A stretch of DNA of 64,000 nt. Source: Ignavibacterium sp. GTDB taxonomy: Bacteria; Bacteroidota; Ignavibacteria; Ignavibacteriales; Ignavibacteriaceae. Below, in pieces: positions 16,322 through 27,177 of the stretch. Within the stretch, counting starts at the first letter, position 1. Each line of letters begins with the position of its first letter. Under the pieces are notes generated by a model, which saw only the letters and a list, made by a program, of their open reading frames with translations, was not told where the DNA came from and searched no databases. The stretch is from positions 186,001 to 250,000 of the forward strand of contig NZ_AP026678.1 in the NCBI RefSeq assembly GCF_025998815.1. The letters run 5' to 3'. The position numbers were made by a program, and so were the translations under genes.

Positions 16322-17284
16322 TTAATAAGTGTACTTTAAAGTATTTCTCATTACAGTTCGTGCATCAAATTTCTCTTTGAAATCAATCAAACTTATACTT
16401 GGTGTCATTGGATTAGCTGCCTTTGTATCCTGCGAAACTCCAATATCAACATACTGATATCCGTTATCTGTTGACCATTTAACAACTTCATACATTACAC
16501 GATGAATTGGTTTAAGATGTTCATATTCGTAAAGTAACATATTGTAAAAGCAAAGTGTAACTATCTCATTGCAAATAAAAAGATTTGAACCTGCTATTGG
16601 TTTATCCTTATAATAAACCATAAATAATTTAAGGTTATCAGGAAGCAGTTCTTTCAGTTTCAATAAATCTTCATAAGTGTGAGTTGGTTTAACTCCGTGT
16701 CTTGCTTTGTTGTCAACGAGTATAGGATAAAATTCATCATAGCGGTCATTCATTTCGACTCTGATGTCGGGGTCTTTTAAAGTCTTGCGAATGTTTCTTC
16801 TTACCGTTTGTTGAAATCTTGAAATGATATCTCTCTCAGGGAAAAGTTTAATTGCGCTTGATATGTAATGCAAATCATATTTGAATCCGAGCCATAACAT
16901 TGCAAAGTCAAGGTTTTCATTTGGATATCTTTCATAAACTCTTGGTGCTGATGTTAAAAGTATTTCTTTCCATCCTTTTGCTTTACCATAGTCAATTAGT
17001 GTCTGAACAATTTCTAATGATTTGGTAAACTTAACATCTTTGGTTACGATTGAACCATAACTTGCACCAATTGGTGATTCAAACAAAGTTCCGTTAATAA
17101 CAGAACCAGGAAGAACAGCAACGATGTTACCTTTTTCAACAAAGATTAAATGATTGAAATTAAATTTCCCTGGTTTATGGTAATCAAAAAATTTCTGAAG
17201 ATGGAACATTGTTCCGTTGTTTGATTCGAGAACGAATTGATCCCATTTTTCTTTCCATTCGGGAGTGTATTCTATTATTTCCAT
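16322..17284 (-). CDS. FemAB/GNAT-like aminoacyl or acyl transferase
   Basis: A 320-residue protein with the FemAB-like (Acetyltransf_6) layout: NNGTMFHLQKFFDYH near the N-terminus, FESPIGASYGSIV, QTVRRNIRKTLKDPDI in the middle, and KPIAGSNLFICNEIVTLCFYNML followed by YQYVDIGVSQD at the C-terminus. Relatives add amino acids to cell-wall precursors or acylate exopolysaccharide. Being next to glycosyltransferases, it may modify a glycan-linked amino group. It heads a two-gene minus-strand operon; a TAACTTTG box lies at 17311-17318 upstream. Confidence 0.75.
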   Translation of the reverse strand: MEIIEYTPEWKEKWDQFVLESNNGTMFHLQKFFDYHKPGKFNFNHLIFVEKGNIVAVLPGSVINGTLFESPIGASYGSIVTKDVKFTKSLEIVQTLIDYGKAKGWKEILLTSAPRVYERYPNENLDFAMLWLGFKYDLHYISSAIKLFPERDIISRFQQTVRRNIRKTLKDPDIRVEMNDRYDEFYPILVDNKARHGVKPTHTYEDLLKLKELLPDNLKLFMVYYKDKPIAGSNLFICNEIVTLCFYNMLLYEYEHLKPIHRVMYEVVKWSTDNGYQYVDIGVSQDTKAANPMTPSISLIDFKEKFDARTVMRNTLKYTY

Positions 17285-17386
17285 ATACCTAACTTTAAAA
17301 ATTTTTCTGCCAAAGTTACAAAATCTAACTAAGTTTTTAGAGGGCTATTTGATTATATTTTCAATTGAACATAAAAATTTTAAGCA

Positions 17387-18145
17387 ATGAATAAAATTTC
17401 CGTAACCATTATCACTAAAAATGAAGCTGAGAATATCTTTGAATGTCTGAACTCCATAAAGTGGGCTGATGAAATTATTGTAGTTGATTCCGGAAGTACT
17501 GATGAAACTGTATCTATCGCAAAGCAGTTTACTGATAAAGTTATTTTTAATGAATGGAAAGGATTTGCTGAACAAAAAAGTTTTGCCCTTAGTCTGGCAA
17601 ACAATGATTGGGTGCTTAGTCTGGATGCAGATGAAATTGTAACAGAAAAACTCCGGGATGAAATTCTTAATTCAAATCTTGAAAACTTTGATGGATATAG
17701 AATTAAACGGGATAATTATTTTCTTGGAAAATTAATTCGCGGATGTGGTTGGGGAAACGATTATCAATTAAGACTATTCAAAAAATCAAAAACAAAACTT
17801 ACAAATCGACTTGTTCATGAAGGTTTTGAAGTTGATGGAAAAATTGGTCAGCTTCATAATTCAATGCTTCATTTTTCTTATCGTAATTTCAAAGATGCCT
17901 TTACGAAAATAAATCACTATTCAACTCTCGAAGCTATCGAAAAACAAAATAAGAAAAAGGTAAATAGTTTTACGATTGTATTAACTCCGATAGTCGCATT
18001 TCTTCAGCACTTTTTTTTGCGCAAAGGTTTCATTGATGGAATCTATGGATTATTTGTTTCAATCATGCACGCAATTACAAAACTTCAGGTTCAGTTAAAA
18101 ATATGGGAATTGAAAAAAGCAAAATCAAACAACCAAGATTTTTAA
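17387..18145 (+). CDS. Glycosyltransferase family 2, LPS-core type
   Basis: A 252-residue non-processive GT2 protein of the WaaE/KdtX kind. It has VTIITKNEAENIFECL, ADEIIVVDSGSTDETV, WVLSLDADEIVTEKLRDEI (the DxD) and RLVHEGFEVDGKIG. Relatives add a beta-linked glucose to the inner core of lipopolysaccharide. A short hydrophobic region is present near the C-terminus. It overlaps the heptosyltransferase-like gene by 43 bases, which fits a lipopolysaccharide-assembly pair. Confidence 0.88.
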   Translation: MNKISVTIITKNEAENIFECLNSIKWADEIIVVDSGSTDETVSIAKQFTDKVIFNEWKGFAEQKSFALSLANNDWVLSLDADEIVTEKLRDEILNSNLENFDGYRIKRDNYFLGKLIRGCGWGNDYQLRLFKKSKTKLTNRLVHEGFEVDGKIGQLHNSMLHFSYRNFKDAFTKINHYSTLEAIEKQNKKKVNSFTIVLTPIVAFLQHFFLRKGFIDGIYGLFVSIMHAITKLQVQLKIWELKKAKSNNQDF

Positions 18146-19143
18146 TTGCAAGGATTGATCGCATTGGTGATGTTGTTCTTTCGACACCTTTACCAAGAGA
18201 GATTAAAAAAGTTTATCCTGACTGTTTTGTTGCTGTGCTGGTCCGTGAGTACACAAAAGATATTTATTTAAATAATCCTTACGTTGATGAGATAATCGTA
18301 TATGATGATAAAGATAAATCCTTCGAATCACTCATAAAGCAAGCACAGTTTATCCGCTCTTTTAAGTTTACTCACGCATTTATGCTTCTTCCCGATGAGC
18401 GATTGAATTACATTTTATTCTTCGCTGGAATTCCTTTCAGAGTTGGCGTCGGGCATAAAATTTTTCAGATGCTTACCTTTACAAAATTTGTAGATAGAAA
18501 AAAATATAATCCACTCCGCCACGAAGCAGATTATGCTCTTGATATGATTAGAAAAATTGGAATTAAACCTGCGTCATTAGAACCTGAAATTTATCTCACT
18601 GAAACAGAAAGACAGAAAGCAGAAACATTCAAAAAAACTTTAGTCAGTTCGGGTAAAAAACTAATTGGAATAAATTCGACTAGTGGTAACTCAGCACCAA
18701 ATTTGTCAGCAGATGAATACAAAAAATTAATTGAGAAACTATTAGAGGACAGTAGTTTGAAAGTAATCGTTACTGACAAACAACCACCGAATGAAATATT
18801 GAACATCAAAGGAATCGAATTTCCATTTATAGAAAATACTCTTCGTGAAGCTATCATTAATTTCAGTGCACTTGATTTACTTGTTTCAAACAGTACAGGA
18901 CCAATGCATATTTGTGCTGCATTGAAAGTTCCGACACTTTCATTGTTTTGCCCTTTAACTGCGTGCTCACCTAAATTGTGGGGACCTTTAGGTAATAAAT
19001 CAAAGATTGTTCTACCGAAAGAAAATTATTGTCAGACTCAATGTCCCAGCGATCCAAAGCTCTGCAGATATGAAGGTGATAGTGGAATTAACGCTGATTC
19101 AATTTCAGAAATGATCAAATCATTTTTAGAAACGGATCAATGA
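18103..19143 (+). CDS. GT9 heptosyltransferase-family protein
   Basis: A 346-residue protein with the GT9 start FLIARIDRIGDVVLSTPLPREIKK and the donor-site stretch LLVSNSTGPMHICAALKVPTLSLF, in which the STGPMH segment is diagnostic. This family transfers heptose or a related sugar onto lipopolysaccharide core. The ATG at 18103 lies 43 bases inside the GT2 gene; no closer start is visible, so the long overlap is probably real. The stop overlaps the glycerate kinase start (ATGA). Confidence 0.9.
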   Translation: MGIEKSKIKQPRFLIARIDRIGDVVLSTPLPREIKKVYPDCFVAVLVREYTKDIYLNNPYVDEIIVYDDKDKSFESLIKQAQFIRSFKFTHAFMLLPDERLNYILFFAGIPFRVGVGHKIFQMLTFTKFVDRKKYNPLRHEADYALDMIRKIGIKPASLEPEIYLTETERQKAETFKKTLVSSGKKLIGINSTSGNSAPNLSADEYKKLIEKLLEDSSLKVIVTDKQPPNEILNIKGIEFPFIENTLREAIINFSALDLLVSNSTGPMHICAALKVPTLSLFCPLTACSPKLWGPLGNKSKIVLPKENYCQTQCPSDPKLCRYEGDSGINADSISEMIKSFLETDQ

Positions 19144-20348
19144 TGAAGATTCTCATCGCTCCAAATAGTTTCAAAGAAAGTATATCATCAGTTAAGATTG
19201 CAGAGATTATCTCAAAAGAATTATCAAATGAAAAAAACTTTCAGCTTACGACTTTACCCTTAAGCGATGGCGGTGATGGTTTTTTAGAGGTTGTTAAGTT
19301 TATTTATAAAAATGAAATTATTGAACATAATTTCCCGATTGAGTTTGCGGGAGAAAAATTCAACGCTCCAGTTTTAGTTAATAAATCGGGTAAAGAAATT
19401 TTTATCGAATCAGCAGAAGTAATCGGATTAAAAAAATTACCACAAAGAAAAAGAAATCCTTTAGCTCTGAATACATTTCCTTTAGGCAAATTGATTAATG
19501 ATTTAACGAATAATAAATATTCTGACTCAATTCAGGAATTTGAAAAAATTAAAATTGGAGTGGGTGGCACTTCTACTATTGATTTTGGTCTTGGAGCAGT
19601 AAATGCTTTAGGAATAAAATTTTTAGATAACAACGGAAATGAAGTCGAACCAATTCCAGCTAACTTTAGCTTAATCTCTGAAATAATATTCCCATCTTCA
19701 TTCAGTCATCCAACCATTCAATCATCCAATCATTCAATCATTCCGCCAATCATACATTCCAACATTCAGCCATCCATCTATTCATCGTTGCTATGTGTTG
19801 TCGATGTCCAAACTCCTTTATTGGGTGACAACTCTGCTGTTGATTTATATGGCCTGCAGAAAGGTGCAAGCAAAAATGAACTTGCTCTGATAAAAAAAGG
19901 AATTGAACACATTGTTGAGTTAATTATTAAGAAAAATTTAATTTCAGAATCAGAATACATAAATGGTGCAGGCGGCGGACTTGCATCAGGATTAAAAATA
20001 TTTTTTGATGCAGAAATTATATCAGCTAATGATTTTATTTTTAGCAATCTTTTTCGCGATACGAGCTTTGATGAATTTGATTTTCTGATTACCGGTGAGG
20101 GAAAATTTGATATTCAATCATTTGAAGGGAAAGCTACAGGAGAAATTATCAGAAAGTTCTCAGATAAAGTTAAGAGAATATTTTTGGTTTGCGGAAGAAT
20201 TGAACAAGATGTTAAAAAATTAATTCCGGGAAATGTTGATTGCTTTGAGTTGCTGGATTTATATCAGGATGAAGAAGAATCAAAACAAAAAGTAGCAATC
20301 GGATTAAAAATAATTTCAGAGAAAATCAGAGACAGAATTTTAAAGTAA
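19140..20348 (+). CDS. Glycerate kinase, type I, with repeat-encoded insert
   Basis: A 402-residue glycerate kinase of the GarK/GlxK family. It has KILIAPNSFKESISSVKIAE, LPLSDGGDGFLEVV, GVGGTSTIDFGLGAVNALG, the late GAGGGLASGLK and FLITGEGKFDIQSFEGKATG. It phosphorylates D-glycerate to a phosphoglycerate. About 25 to 30 residues near positions 185-215 (rich in Ser, Ile, His, Pro, Asn) are encoded by a simple CATTCAATCATCC-like repeat and make the protein longer than usual for the family. The insert falls just before CVVDVQTPLLG, so it probably loops out at a domain surface. It overlaps the GT9 gene by four bases. Confidence 0.9.
   Translation: MMKILIAPNSFKESISSVKIAEIISKELSNEKNFQLTTLPLSDGGDGFLEVVKFIYKNEIIEHNFPIEFAGEKFNAPVLVNKSGKEIFIESAEVIGLKKLPQRKRNPLALNTFPLGKLINDLTNNKYSDSIQEFEKIKIGVGGTSTIDFGLGAVNALGIKFLDNNGNEVEPIPANFSLISEIIFPSSFSHPTIQSSNHSIIPPIIHSNIQPSIYSSLLCVVDVQTPLLGDNSAVDLYGLQKGASKNELALIKKGIEHIVELIIKKNLISESEYINGAGGGLASGLKIFFDAEIISANDFIFSNLFRDTSFDEFDFLITGEGKFDIQSFEGKATGEIIRKFSDKVKRIFLVCGRIEQDVKKLIPGNVDCFELLDLYQDEEESKQKVAIGLKIISEKIRDRILK
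19691..19785 (+). repeat. CATTC/ATCC simple repeat inside glycerate kinase
   Basis: The stretch is made of variants of CATTCAATCATCCAA and CATTCCAACATTCAGCC. The same kind of sequence is found at 46949-47063 between genes. Here it is translated in frame without a stop. Confidence 0.85.
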
Positions 20349-20375
20349 AAAATGGCTGCCTTAAGGACAGCCATT
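20345..20375 (-). terminator. Terminator of the ferritin gene
   Basis: AATGGCTG ... CAGCCATT (20351-20375) forms a stem of 8 pairs, extendable through CC/GG around TTAA. On the minus strand it is followed by six T. It lies 16 bases after the ferritin stop. On the plus strand it has no T-run, so it would end glycerate kinase transcripts less well. Confidence 0.8.
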
Positions 20376-20390
20376 ACTGAATAGAAAAGA

Positions 20391-20891
20391 TTAATTTCCG
20401 CTTGCAGCTCTTGCACCAAGTTCTCTGTCGAGCATATAAAGTCCACTTTTATTATCACCAATCAATTCAAGCTTTGCAATAATATCTTCAACAGTTGTTA
20501 CTTCTTCAACTTGTTCAGTTACGAACCATTGGAGAAAATTATTTGTTGCGTAATCTTTTTCCTGCAATGCTTGTTCAACAAGTTTATGAATAAGGGAAGT
20601 GATTTTCTTTTCGTGTTCAAGAGTATCTTTCCACACTTCCATTATTGACTTCCAATTTGTTTTCGGTCCGTCAATTTGAGTAAGAGTTACTTTTCCATTA
20701 ACAGAATTTATAAAATCATAAAACTTCATTGCGTGCATATATTCTTCCTGAGATTGTGTTCTCATCCAACCAGCAAATCCTTTCAGATTCTTATCTTCAA
20801 AATATGCTGCCATTGAAAGATAGAGATATGAAGAATATAATTCTTCGTTAAGATGCTTGTTAAGTGCCTTTAGCATTTTATCGGATAACAT
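20391..20891 (-). CDS. Non-haem ferritin
   Basis: A ferritin of 166 residues, the usual bacterial FtnA size. Ferroxidase residues are all there when counted from the ATG at 20891: Glu17, Glu50, His53, Glu94, Gln127 and Glu130. It stores iron as ferric mineral in a 24-subunit cytoplasmic shell. The start at 20891 has a GAGGT sequence just upstream; an in-frame ATG at 20924 would add 11 residues unlike any ferritin. A TATATTTG box lies at 20931-20924, but no TTG at the expected distance. Confidence 0.95.
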   Translation of the reverse strand: MLSDKMLKALNKHLNEELYSSYLYLSMAAYFEDKNLKGFAGWMRTQSQEEYMHAMKFYDFINSVNGKVTLTQIDGPKTNWKSIMEVWKDTLEHEKKITSLIHKLVEQALQEKDYATNNFLQWFVTEQVEEVTTVEDIIAKLELIGDNKSGLYMLDRELGARAASGN

Positions 20892-21033
20892 AACGACCTC
20901 GTGATTTGTTTGAAATTTATGCACAAATATAATTCAAAATTGACTAATAAATCGAATTGGAGTTTCAATAATCAAAGCTGTAAAACGGTATTAAAATCAT
21001 CTATGATCTTTATCATCAAATGAAGCAAATGAA

Positions 21034-21064
21034 TTGATAATCAGTAGAGCATTGGCTAATTTTG
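21034..21064 (+). promoter_or_regulatory. Candidate promoter for gap
   Basis: TTG at 21034-21036, a 20-base spacer and TAATTTTG at 21057-21064 match the Bacteroidetes sigma-factor consensus TTG ... TAnnTTTG. Transcription would begin near 21071, about 40 bases before the gene. Confidence 0.45.
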
Positions 21065-21095
21065 GAGCGCAATTTTATCATGACAATCACATTAA

Positions 21096-22169
<1,074 letters not shown>

Positions 22170-22189
22170 TTTGAAAAATTTCCTTTTTG

Positions 22190-22229
22190 AAAAGTCATTG
22201 CCCGGAAAATTTTGAGAGCAATGACTTTT
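22190..22229 (+). terminator. Hairpin between gap and pgk
   Basis: AAAAGTCATTGC (22190-22201) pairs perfectly with GCAATGACTTTT (22218-22229) over 12 bases, with a 16-base loop, followed by CTTAT. It could end gap transcription, lower pgk expression, or stabilise the gap mRNA end. Confidence 0.65.
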
Positions 22230-22264
22230 CTTATAATATCTAAAACTTATTTCAGGGGTTAAAT

Positions 22265-23464
22265 ATGAATAAACTGACAATTGATAAAGTTGAATTAAAA
22301 GGAAAAAGAGTTCTCGTAAGAGTTGATTTTAATGTGCCTCTGGACGAGAACCTGAATATCACCGATGACACAAGAATTGTTGAATCATTACCAACCATTA
22401 AGAAAATTATTTCCGAAGGTGGAAAAGCAATTCTGATGAGTCATTTAGGTCGTCCGAAAGGTGGACCAAATCCCAAGTACAGCTTGAAACCAACTGCTAA
22501 ACGACTTAGCGAGCTTTTAGGTAAAGAAGTTAAACTTGCACCTGATTGTATCGGTGATGAAGTCAAAGCAATGGTTAGCCAGATGAAAGATGGAGATGTA
22601 TTAATTCTTGAAAATGTACGATTCCATCCAGAAGAAGAAAAAAACGATCCTGAATTTGCTAAAAAATTAGCTGAGCTTGGAGATGTTTATATCAATGATG
22701 CTTTCGGTAGCGCACACAGAGCTCATGCTTCGACCGAAGGAGTTACGAAATTCATTAAAGTTTGTGCTACTGGTTATCTTATGCAAAAAGAGTTGGAATA
22801 TCTTGGCGCTGCAGTTTCAAATCCCAACAGACCTTATGTTGCAATCTTAGGCGGAGCAAAAATTTCTGGCAAAATAGATGTCATCAATAATCTTTTAGAC
22901 AAAGTTGATACTCTTATTATTGGTGGCGGAATGGCATTTACATTTTTCAAAGCTCAGGGTAAAGAGATTGGTAAATCATTACTTGAGGAAGAGAAAATAG
23001 AATTAGCAAAAGAAGTTCTGCAAAAAGTTAAGAACACCGGCGTAAAATTTTTATTGCCTGTTGATGTTGTAGTTGCTTCTGAATTTAACAATGATTCACC
23101 TGCAGAAGTTGTATCTGTTGATTCAATTCCTTCCGACAAAATGGGATTGGATATAGGTCCTGAAACTATTAAGTTATTCAAAGAAGAAATATTGAAAGCT
23201 AAGACAGTTGTTTGGAACGGACCGATGGGTGTTTTTGAATTTGATAATTTTGCTAAAGGAACTTTTGCAATTGCTCAGGCACTTGCCGAAGCTACCGCCA
23301 ATGGAGTAGTAACAGTAATTGGTGGTGGTGATTCCGCAGCTGCGATTGCAAAGGCCGGATTAAAAGATAAAGTATCGCATGTATCAACAGGCGGAGGTGC
23401 TTCGCTCGAATTTCTCGAAGGAAAAATTCTGCCTGGTGTTGCAGCATTAAACGACGCTAACTAA
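22265..23464 (+). CDS. pgk: Phosphoglycerate kinase
   Basis: A 399-residue enzyme of normal length. Substrate-binding [20 protein letters not shown] and [13 protein letters not shown] are in the N-terminal domain. [13 protein letters not shown], the [13 protein letters not shown] hinge and the nucleotide site [11 protein letters not shown], with [14 protein letters not shown] at the end, complete the family set. It transfers phosphate between 1,3-bisphosphoglycerate and ADP. An AGGGG sequence lies before the ATG. Confidence 0.97.
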   Translation: MNKLTIDKVELKGKRVLVRVDFNVPLDENLNITDDTRIVESLPTIKKIISEGGKAILMSHLGRPKGGPNPKYSLKPTAKRLSELLGKEVKLAPDCIGDEVKAMVSQMKDGDVLILENVRFHPEEEKNDPEFAKKLAELGDVYINDAFGSAHRAHASTEGVTKFIKVCATGYLMQKELEYLGAAVSNPNRPYVAILGGAKISGKIDVINNLLDKVDTLIIGGGMAFTFFKAQGKEIGKSLLEEEKIELAKEVLQKVKNTGVKFLLPVDVVVASEFNNDSPAEVVSVDSIPSDKMGLDIGPETIKLFKEEILKAKTVVWNGPMGVFEFDNFAKGTFAIAQALAEATANGVVTVIGGGDSAAAIAKAGLKDKVSHVSTGGGASLEFLEGKILPGVAALNDAN

Positions 23465-23476
23465 AAAAGGAATATT

Positions 23477-24400
23477 TTGAGTAATTATTATCAACCAAGA
23501 GGATTTGGCAGGTTTAGTTTATTTCCACCTGTAATAAAAAATCTTTTGATTATTAATGCCGCCGTGTTTTTTGTTCAGGTTTTGATGGATAATATTATGT
23601 TCAATGGTTATCCGGCAGCTTACATTTTAAATCGTTGGTTTGCATTAAATCCAATCGGTGGTTATGATTTTGTTGGTAATCCATTCAACTTTCAGATATG
23701 GCAATTGATTACTTATCAATTTATGCACGGCGGCTTTGGTCATATATTCTTTAATATGTTTGCACTTTGGATGTTCGGTGCTGAAGTTGAATATCTTTTA
23801 GGTTCAAAGAAATTTCTAATCTTTTATCTTTTTTCAGGAATAACTGCCGGCTTACTTCATCTTTTTATATCGCCTTTGTTAGGTAGTCCATTGGCAGTAA
23901 CTATCGGTGCTTCAGGTGCTGTATTTGGTGTTATGACTGCATTTGCCATGCTTTTTCCTGACAGATACATTTTTCTTTACTTCCTTATTCCGGTTAAGGC
24001 AAAATATCTTATCGGATTCCTGATAGTATTTGAATTCCTTGCGATTGACAGTGCTGCAAGCAATGTTGCTCATCTTGCACATCTTGGTGGAGCTTTATTC
24101 GGATTTTTGTTCATACTATTTGATAAGAGCAATCCGGTTGAATTCAGAAATCTTTTCAGAAAATCTTTTTACTATAAAAAGAAAACACCTTCGGATTTTG
24201 GTGGTTATCCTTATGGAAGCAGAAACGATGATGATGTTCAGGAAGCAAAGTTTTATGATTTGAATAAAAAAGATGATGAAGAAGCAATTACTCAGGAAGA
24301 GATTGATGCTATTCTTGATAAAATAAGTAAGTATGGCTATCAGAGACTCACTGAAAGAGAGAAAAGAATTCTTTTTGAAGCAAGTAAGAAGATGAAATAA
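23477..24400 (+). CDS. Rhomboid-family intramembrane serine protease
   Basis: A 307-residue protein with about six membrane spans. The catalytic serine is in TIGASGAVFGVM and the histidine in HLAHLGGALFGF; the HGGFGHIFFNMFALWMFG segment is the usual loop and second helix. It probably cleaves membrane proteins near their luminal face. A soluble C-terminal tail contains a helical domain with EEIDAILDKISKYG and LTEREKRILFEASK, a segment often attached to rhomboids in this phylum. The start is TTG 23477 behind AAAAGGAAT, 12 bases after pgk. Confidence 0.9.
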   Translation: MSNYYQPRGFGRFSLFPPVIKNLLIINAAVFFVQVLMDNIMFNGYPAAYILNRWFALNPIGGYDFVGNPFNFQIWQLITYQFMHGGFGHIFFNMFALWMFGAEVEYLLGSKKFLIFYLFSGITAGLLHLFISPLLGSPLAVTIGASGAVFGVMTAFAMLFPDRYIFLYFLIPVKAKYLIGFLIVFEFLAIDSAASNVAHLAHLGGALFGFLFILFDKSNPVEFRNLFRKSFYYKKKTPSDFGGYPYGSRNDDDVQEAKFYDLNKKDDEEAITQEEIDAILDKISKYGYQRLTEREKRILFEASKKMK

Positions 24401-24401
24401 T

Positions 24402-24698
24402 TTGAAAAATTTTTATCACATTCTGCTTTTAGCTTTAATTCTGTTTTCAGCTTGCGAGGAAAAACCACCCATATCAGAAGATAAATTTATCCGTATTTAT
24501 GCAGAGCTCGTTTCTGTTCCGGATTCCGTTTCTGTTGATAGTTTAATGTTTGCTGACTACAAGCAAAAAGTTTTTTCGAACTATGGATTTTCGGAAAAAG
24601 ATTATGAGCAAACTGTGAAGTTCTATAATCAAACTCCGGAGAAATGGGAAGAATTGTTCAAAAAAGTAATTAAGTATATTGAATCAGCTAATGACTAA
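24402..24698 (+). CDS. Small DUF4296-like lipoprotein
   Basis: A 98-residue protein with hydrophobic start and lipobox LILFSAC (Cys18). The rest resembles DUF4296: PPISEDKFIRIYAELV, then YGFSEKDYEQTVKFYNQTPEKWEELFKKVIKYIE. Function unknown. The start is a TTG two bases after the rhomboid stop, so it is in the same operon. Its last 11 bases overlap the convergent recQ gene. Confidence 0.75.
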   Translation: MKNFYHILLLALILFSACEEKPPISEDKFIRIYAELVSVPDSVSVDSLMFADYKQKVFSNYGFSEKDYEQTVKFYNQTPEKWEELFKKVIKYIESAND

Positions 24699-27036
24699 TC
24701 GAAGAGCGAAATTTAATTTTAGCGATTGCAATTCGAAGTAAAGGCACAGAATATTTTCCATTCAGTTTATCTTTTAATTCTCTCAGATTTTCATAACCTT
24801 CTCTCATAGCAGTTTCAATAATTTTCAAATCTTCTTCACCAAGAATTGAGTTAATTTCAATTTCGGGATAGTAACTAAGTATTGTTTCAATCTGCATAGA
24901 GATAACTGCTTCATCAAGTTTCCTTATGTTGGAAATTTCTTTCAACGAAAAATTTTTCTTCAGTAGTTGCAAAGTCTCCTGAACATTTTGAGGAAGTAAT
25001 TTTTCTGAATCAGATTTATTTTCTTTAAGATATGATTGAATTATCTCTATAAAATCATTTCCAATCTTGTTAAACATTCTTGTTGTAAATCCTTCAATCA
25101 TCATCAACTTATATTTATTGTCTGGTTTAAGCTGAGATATTTTTGCGAGAACACTATCCGGACAAATAAGATTTGGTGTTTGCATAAACTTTTTAGCTGC
25201 TGCTTTTCTCGCTTCATTCAAGCGATGAAATAGTTCCAGATTTTTGTCGTAATCATCAAATGGTAATTCGACTTCTTCAGTAATTTCTGAAACAAAGTTC
25301 AAGCTATCGGAGCGATTGTCCAATGAGGTACATTTATCGCATTTACCACAGGAATAATCAGTAGTATTCTGACCAAAATAATTAAGTATATATTTGAATC
25401 TGCATTCATTTATATAAACGAAAGCTCTCATCTTTTCAAGTTTTTCGTGAGCAAATAAATACAGTTCATTTATGAGCTTGTAGTTCAATTTAAGATCTTC
25501 TTTTTGAACTCTCGGTTGAATAAGAGTTACAGTTTCTTTTCCATCAAGTGAGATGAATTCTGCAAAACCTATATCATTAAGAAAATTGTACAGTTCTTTT
25601 TGTGCTTCCTGAGAAAGCCCTGTATTGCTTTCAATGAATGAATAATCAATAGAAGTTCTTTCGTTGAATATTTTACTTCCAAAATTTCTTACAAGAAATA
25701 AAACCAGATCTTTTAATTCATCATTTTCAGTTGTCTTTAGAAAATGTTTCAGTTTATTGGGATCAACTAAAAATTTTATCGAGTCGTGAGAAGTAAGACT
25801 TGAATTAATTTTGATATATCCTGCTGACTCGAGATAAGTAAGTGCAGAATGAAGTAAACCGGAAGAAATATTTTGTTTGGTGTAGAGATTAAGAAAATCT
25901 GAATTGATTGGAATATTCTTATCAGGAAGTGAACCTACGGCAACCTGAGCATAATCACAAATTCCATTATAAATCTGCTGAATTAATTCCTTCTTGGGAT
26001 AAGCCGAGTCAATGAAATATTTATGAATTGATAAATCCTTTTCATCAAATAAAAGAATTGCTGAGGAAGGTTTGCCATCTCTGCCGGCTCTTCCAATCTC
26101 CTGATAATAATTTTCTATTGAACCGGGAATATCGTAATGAATTACCGTTCTTATATCTTTTTTATCGATGCCCATTCCAAATGCGTTTGTTGCGATAATA
26201 ATTGGAATTTTACCGGCAATAAATTCTTCCTGAATATTCCTTCTTAAGAGATTATTCAATCCGGCGTGATAAAATTCAGATTTCGTTTTGTTTAGATTCA
26301 AAAACTCATTCAGATTTTCAGCTTTTCTTCGTGATGAAACATAAATAATCGCAGGTCGTTGATGAGTTTTCAGTATTTCAAGTAATTTTTCTTTTTTCTT
26401 ATTGGTCTGATAAACACTTATCGAAATGTTTTCTCTTTCAAATCCTTTTACAATTACTTTTGGATTTTTGATATTCAGTTGTTTGGTAATGTCATTTACA
26501 ACTTCCGGAGTTGCAGTGGCAGTAAATGCCGAAACTTTTTTAATATCAGTAAACTGAATAAAGTCTTTAATTTTGGTGTAACTCGGTCTGAAATTATGTC
26601 CCCATTCGCTTATGCAATGAGCTTCATCAATGAAAAGGTAAGATGGCTTCATAGCTTTCAGCCGTTCAGAAAATTCTTTCGATTCAAGTCTTTCAGGTGC
26701 AATGTAAAGAAGTTTGATTTTTCCAAAAGCTATGTTGTTCAGAATTTTTTCGATTTCAATCCATTCCAAAGTGCTGTTTATAAAAGCAGAAATTTCTTTA
26801 TTTTTATTCAGTGAATCTACCTGATCTTTCATTAATGCTATTAGTGGTGAGATAACAATAGAATAGTTGTCTGAAATTAAAGCCGGGATTTGATAACAAA
26901 CTGATTTTCCTGCACCTGTTGGTAAAACTGCGATTACATTTTCACCTTTCAAAATTTCTGAAATAATTTCTTCCTGTGCAGGCCTGAACGAATCATAACC
27001 GAAAAATTTCTTTAAAGTATCCTGAGCTTTTTTCAT
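24688..27036 (-). CDS. recQ: ATP-dependent DNA helicase RecQ
   Basis: A 782-residue SF2 helicase. Walker A is LPTGAGKS (Lys44), the DEAH box is at 137-140 in FIDEAHCISEWGHNFR, followed by FTATATPEV, and motif VI is QEIGRAGRDGKPS. The zinc-binding part of the RQC region has Cys in ECRFKYILNYFG and CGKCDKC. A C-terminal HRDC-like region with NEARKAAAKKFMQTPNLICPDSVLAKI and a further helical tail follow. It unwinds DNA 3' to 5' in recombination and repair. It is longer than E. coli RecQ owing to the C-terminal extension. Confidence 0.95.
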   Translation of the reverse strand: MKKAQDTLKKFFGYDSFRPAQEEIISEILKGENVIAVLPTGAGKSVCYQIPALISDNYSIVISPLIALMKDQVDSLNKNKEISAFINSTLEWIEIEKILNNIAFGKIKLLYIAPERLESKEFSERLKAMKPSYLFIDEAHCISEWGHNFRPSYTKIKDFIQFTDIKKVSAFTATATPEVVNDITKQLNIKNPKVIVKGFERENISISVYQTNKKKEKLLEILKTHQRPAIIYVSSRRKAENLNEFLNLNKTKSEFYHAGLNNLLRRNIQEEFIAGKIPIIIATNAFGMGIDKKDIRTVIHYDIPGSIENYYQEIGRAGRDGKPSSAILLFDEKDLSIHKYFIDSAYPKKELIQQIYNGICDYAQVAVGSLPDKNIPINSDFLNLYTKQNISSGLLHSALTYLESAGYIKINSSLTSHDSIKFLVDPNKLKHFLKTTENDELKDLVLFLVRNFGSKIFNERTSIDYSFIESNTGLSQEAQKELYNFLNDIGFAEFISLDGKETVTLIQPRVQKEDLKLNYKLINELYLFAHEKLEKMRAFVYINECRFKYILNYFGQNTTDYSCGKCDKCTSLDNRSDSLNFVSEITEEVELPFDDYDKNLELFHRLNEARKAAAKKFMQTPNLICPDSVLAKISQLKPDNKYKLMMIEGFTTRMFNKIGNDFIEIIQSYLKENKSDSEKLLPQNVQETLQLLKKNFSLKEISNIRKLDEAVISMQIETILSYYPEIEINSILGEEDLKIIETAMREGYENLRELKDKLNGKYSVPLLRIAIAKIKFRSSISH

Positions 27037-27177
27037 AAAAAAAATTACTTATTGGCTGGTAAAATCTACAAAAAAAATATCAATGAGATTGAAATTTTGA
27101 TTTAATAAAATACTCATAGATGGCTTAAAAAATGAGATAAATTTTCGATTATATAATGTAAACAAGGGAGAGAATTA

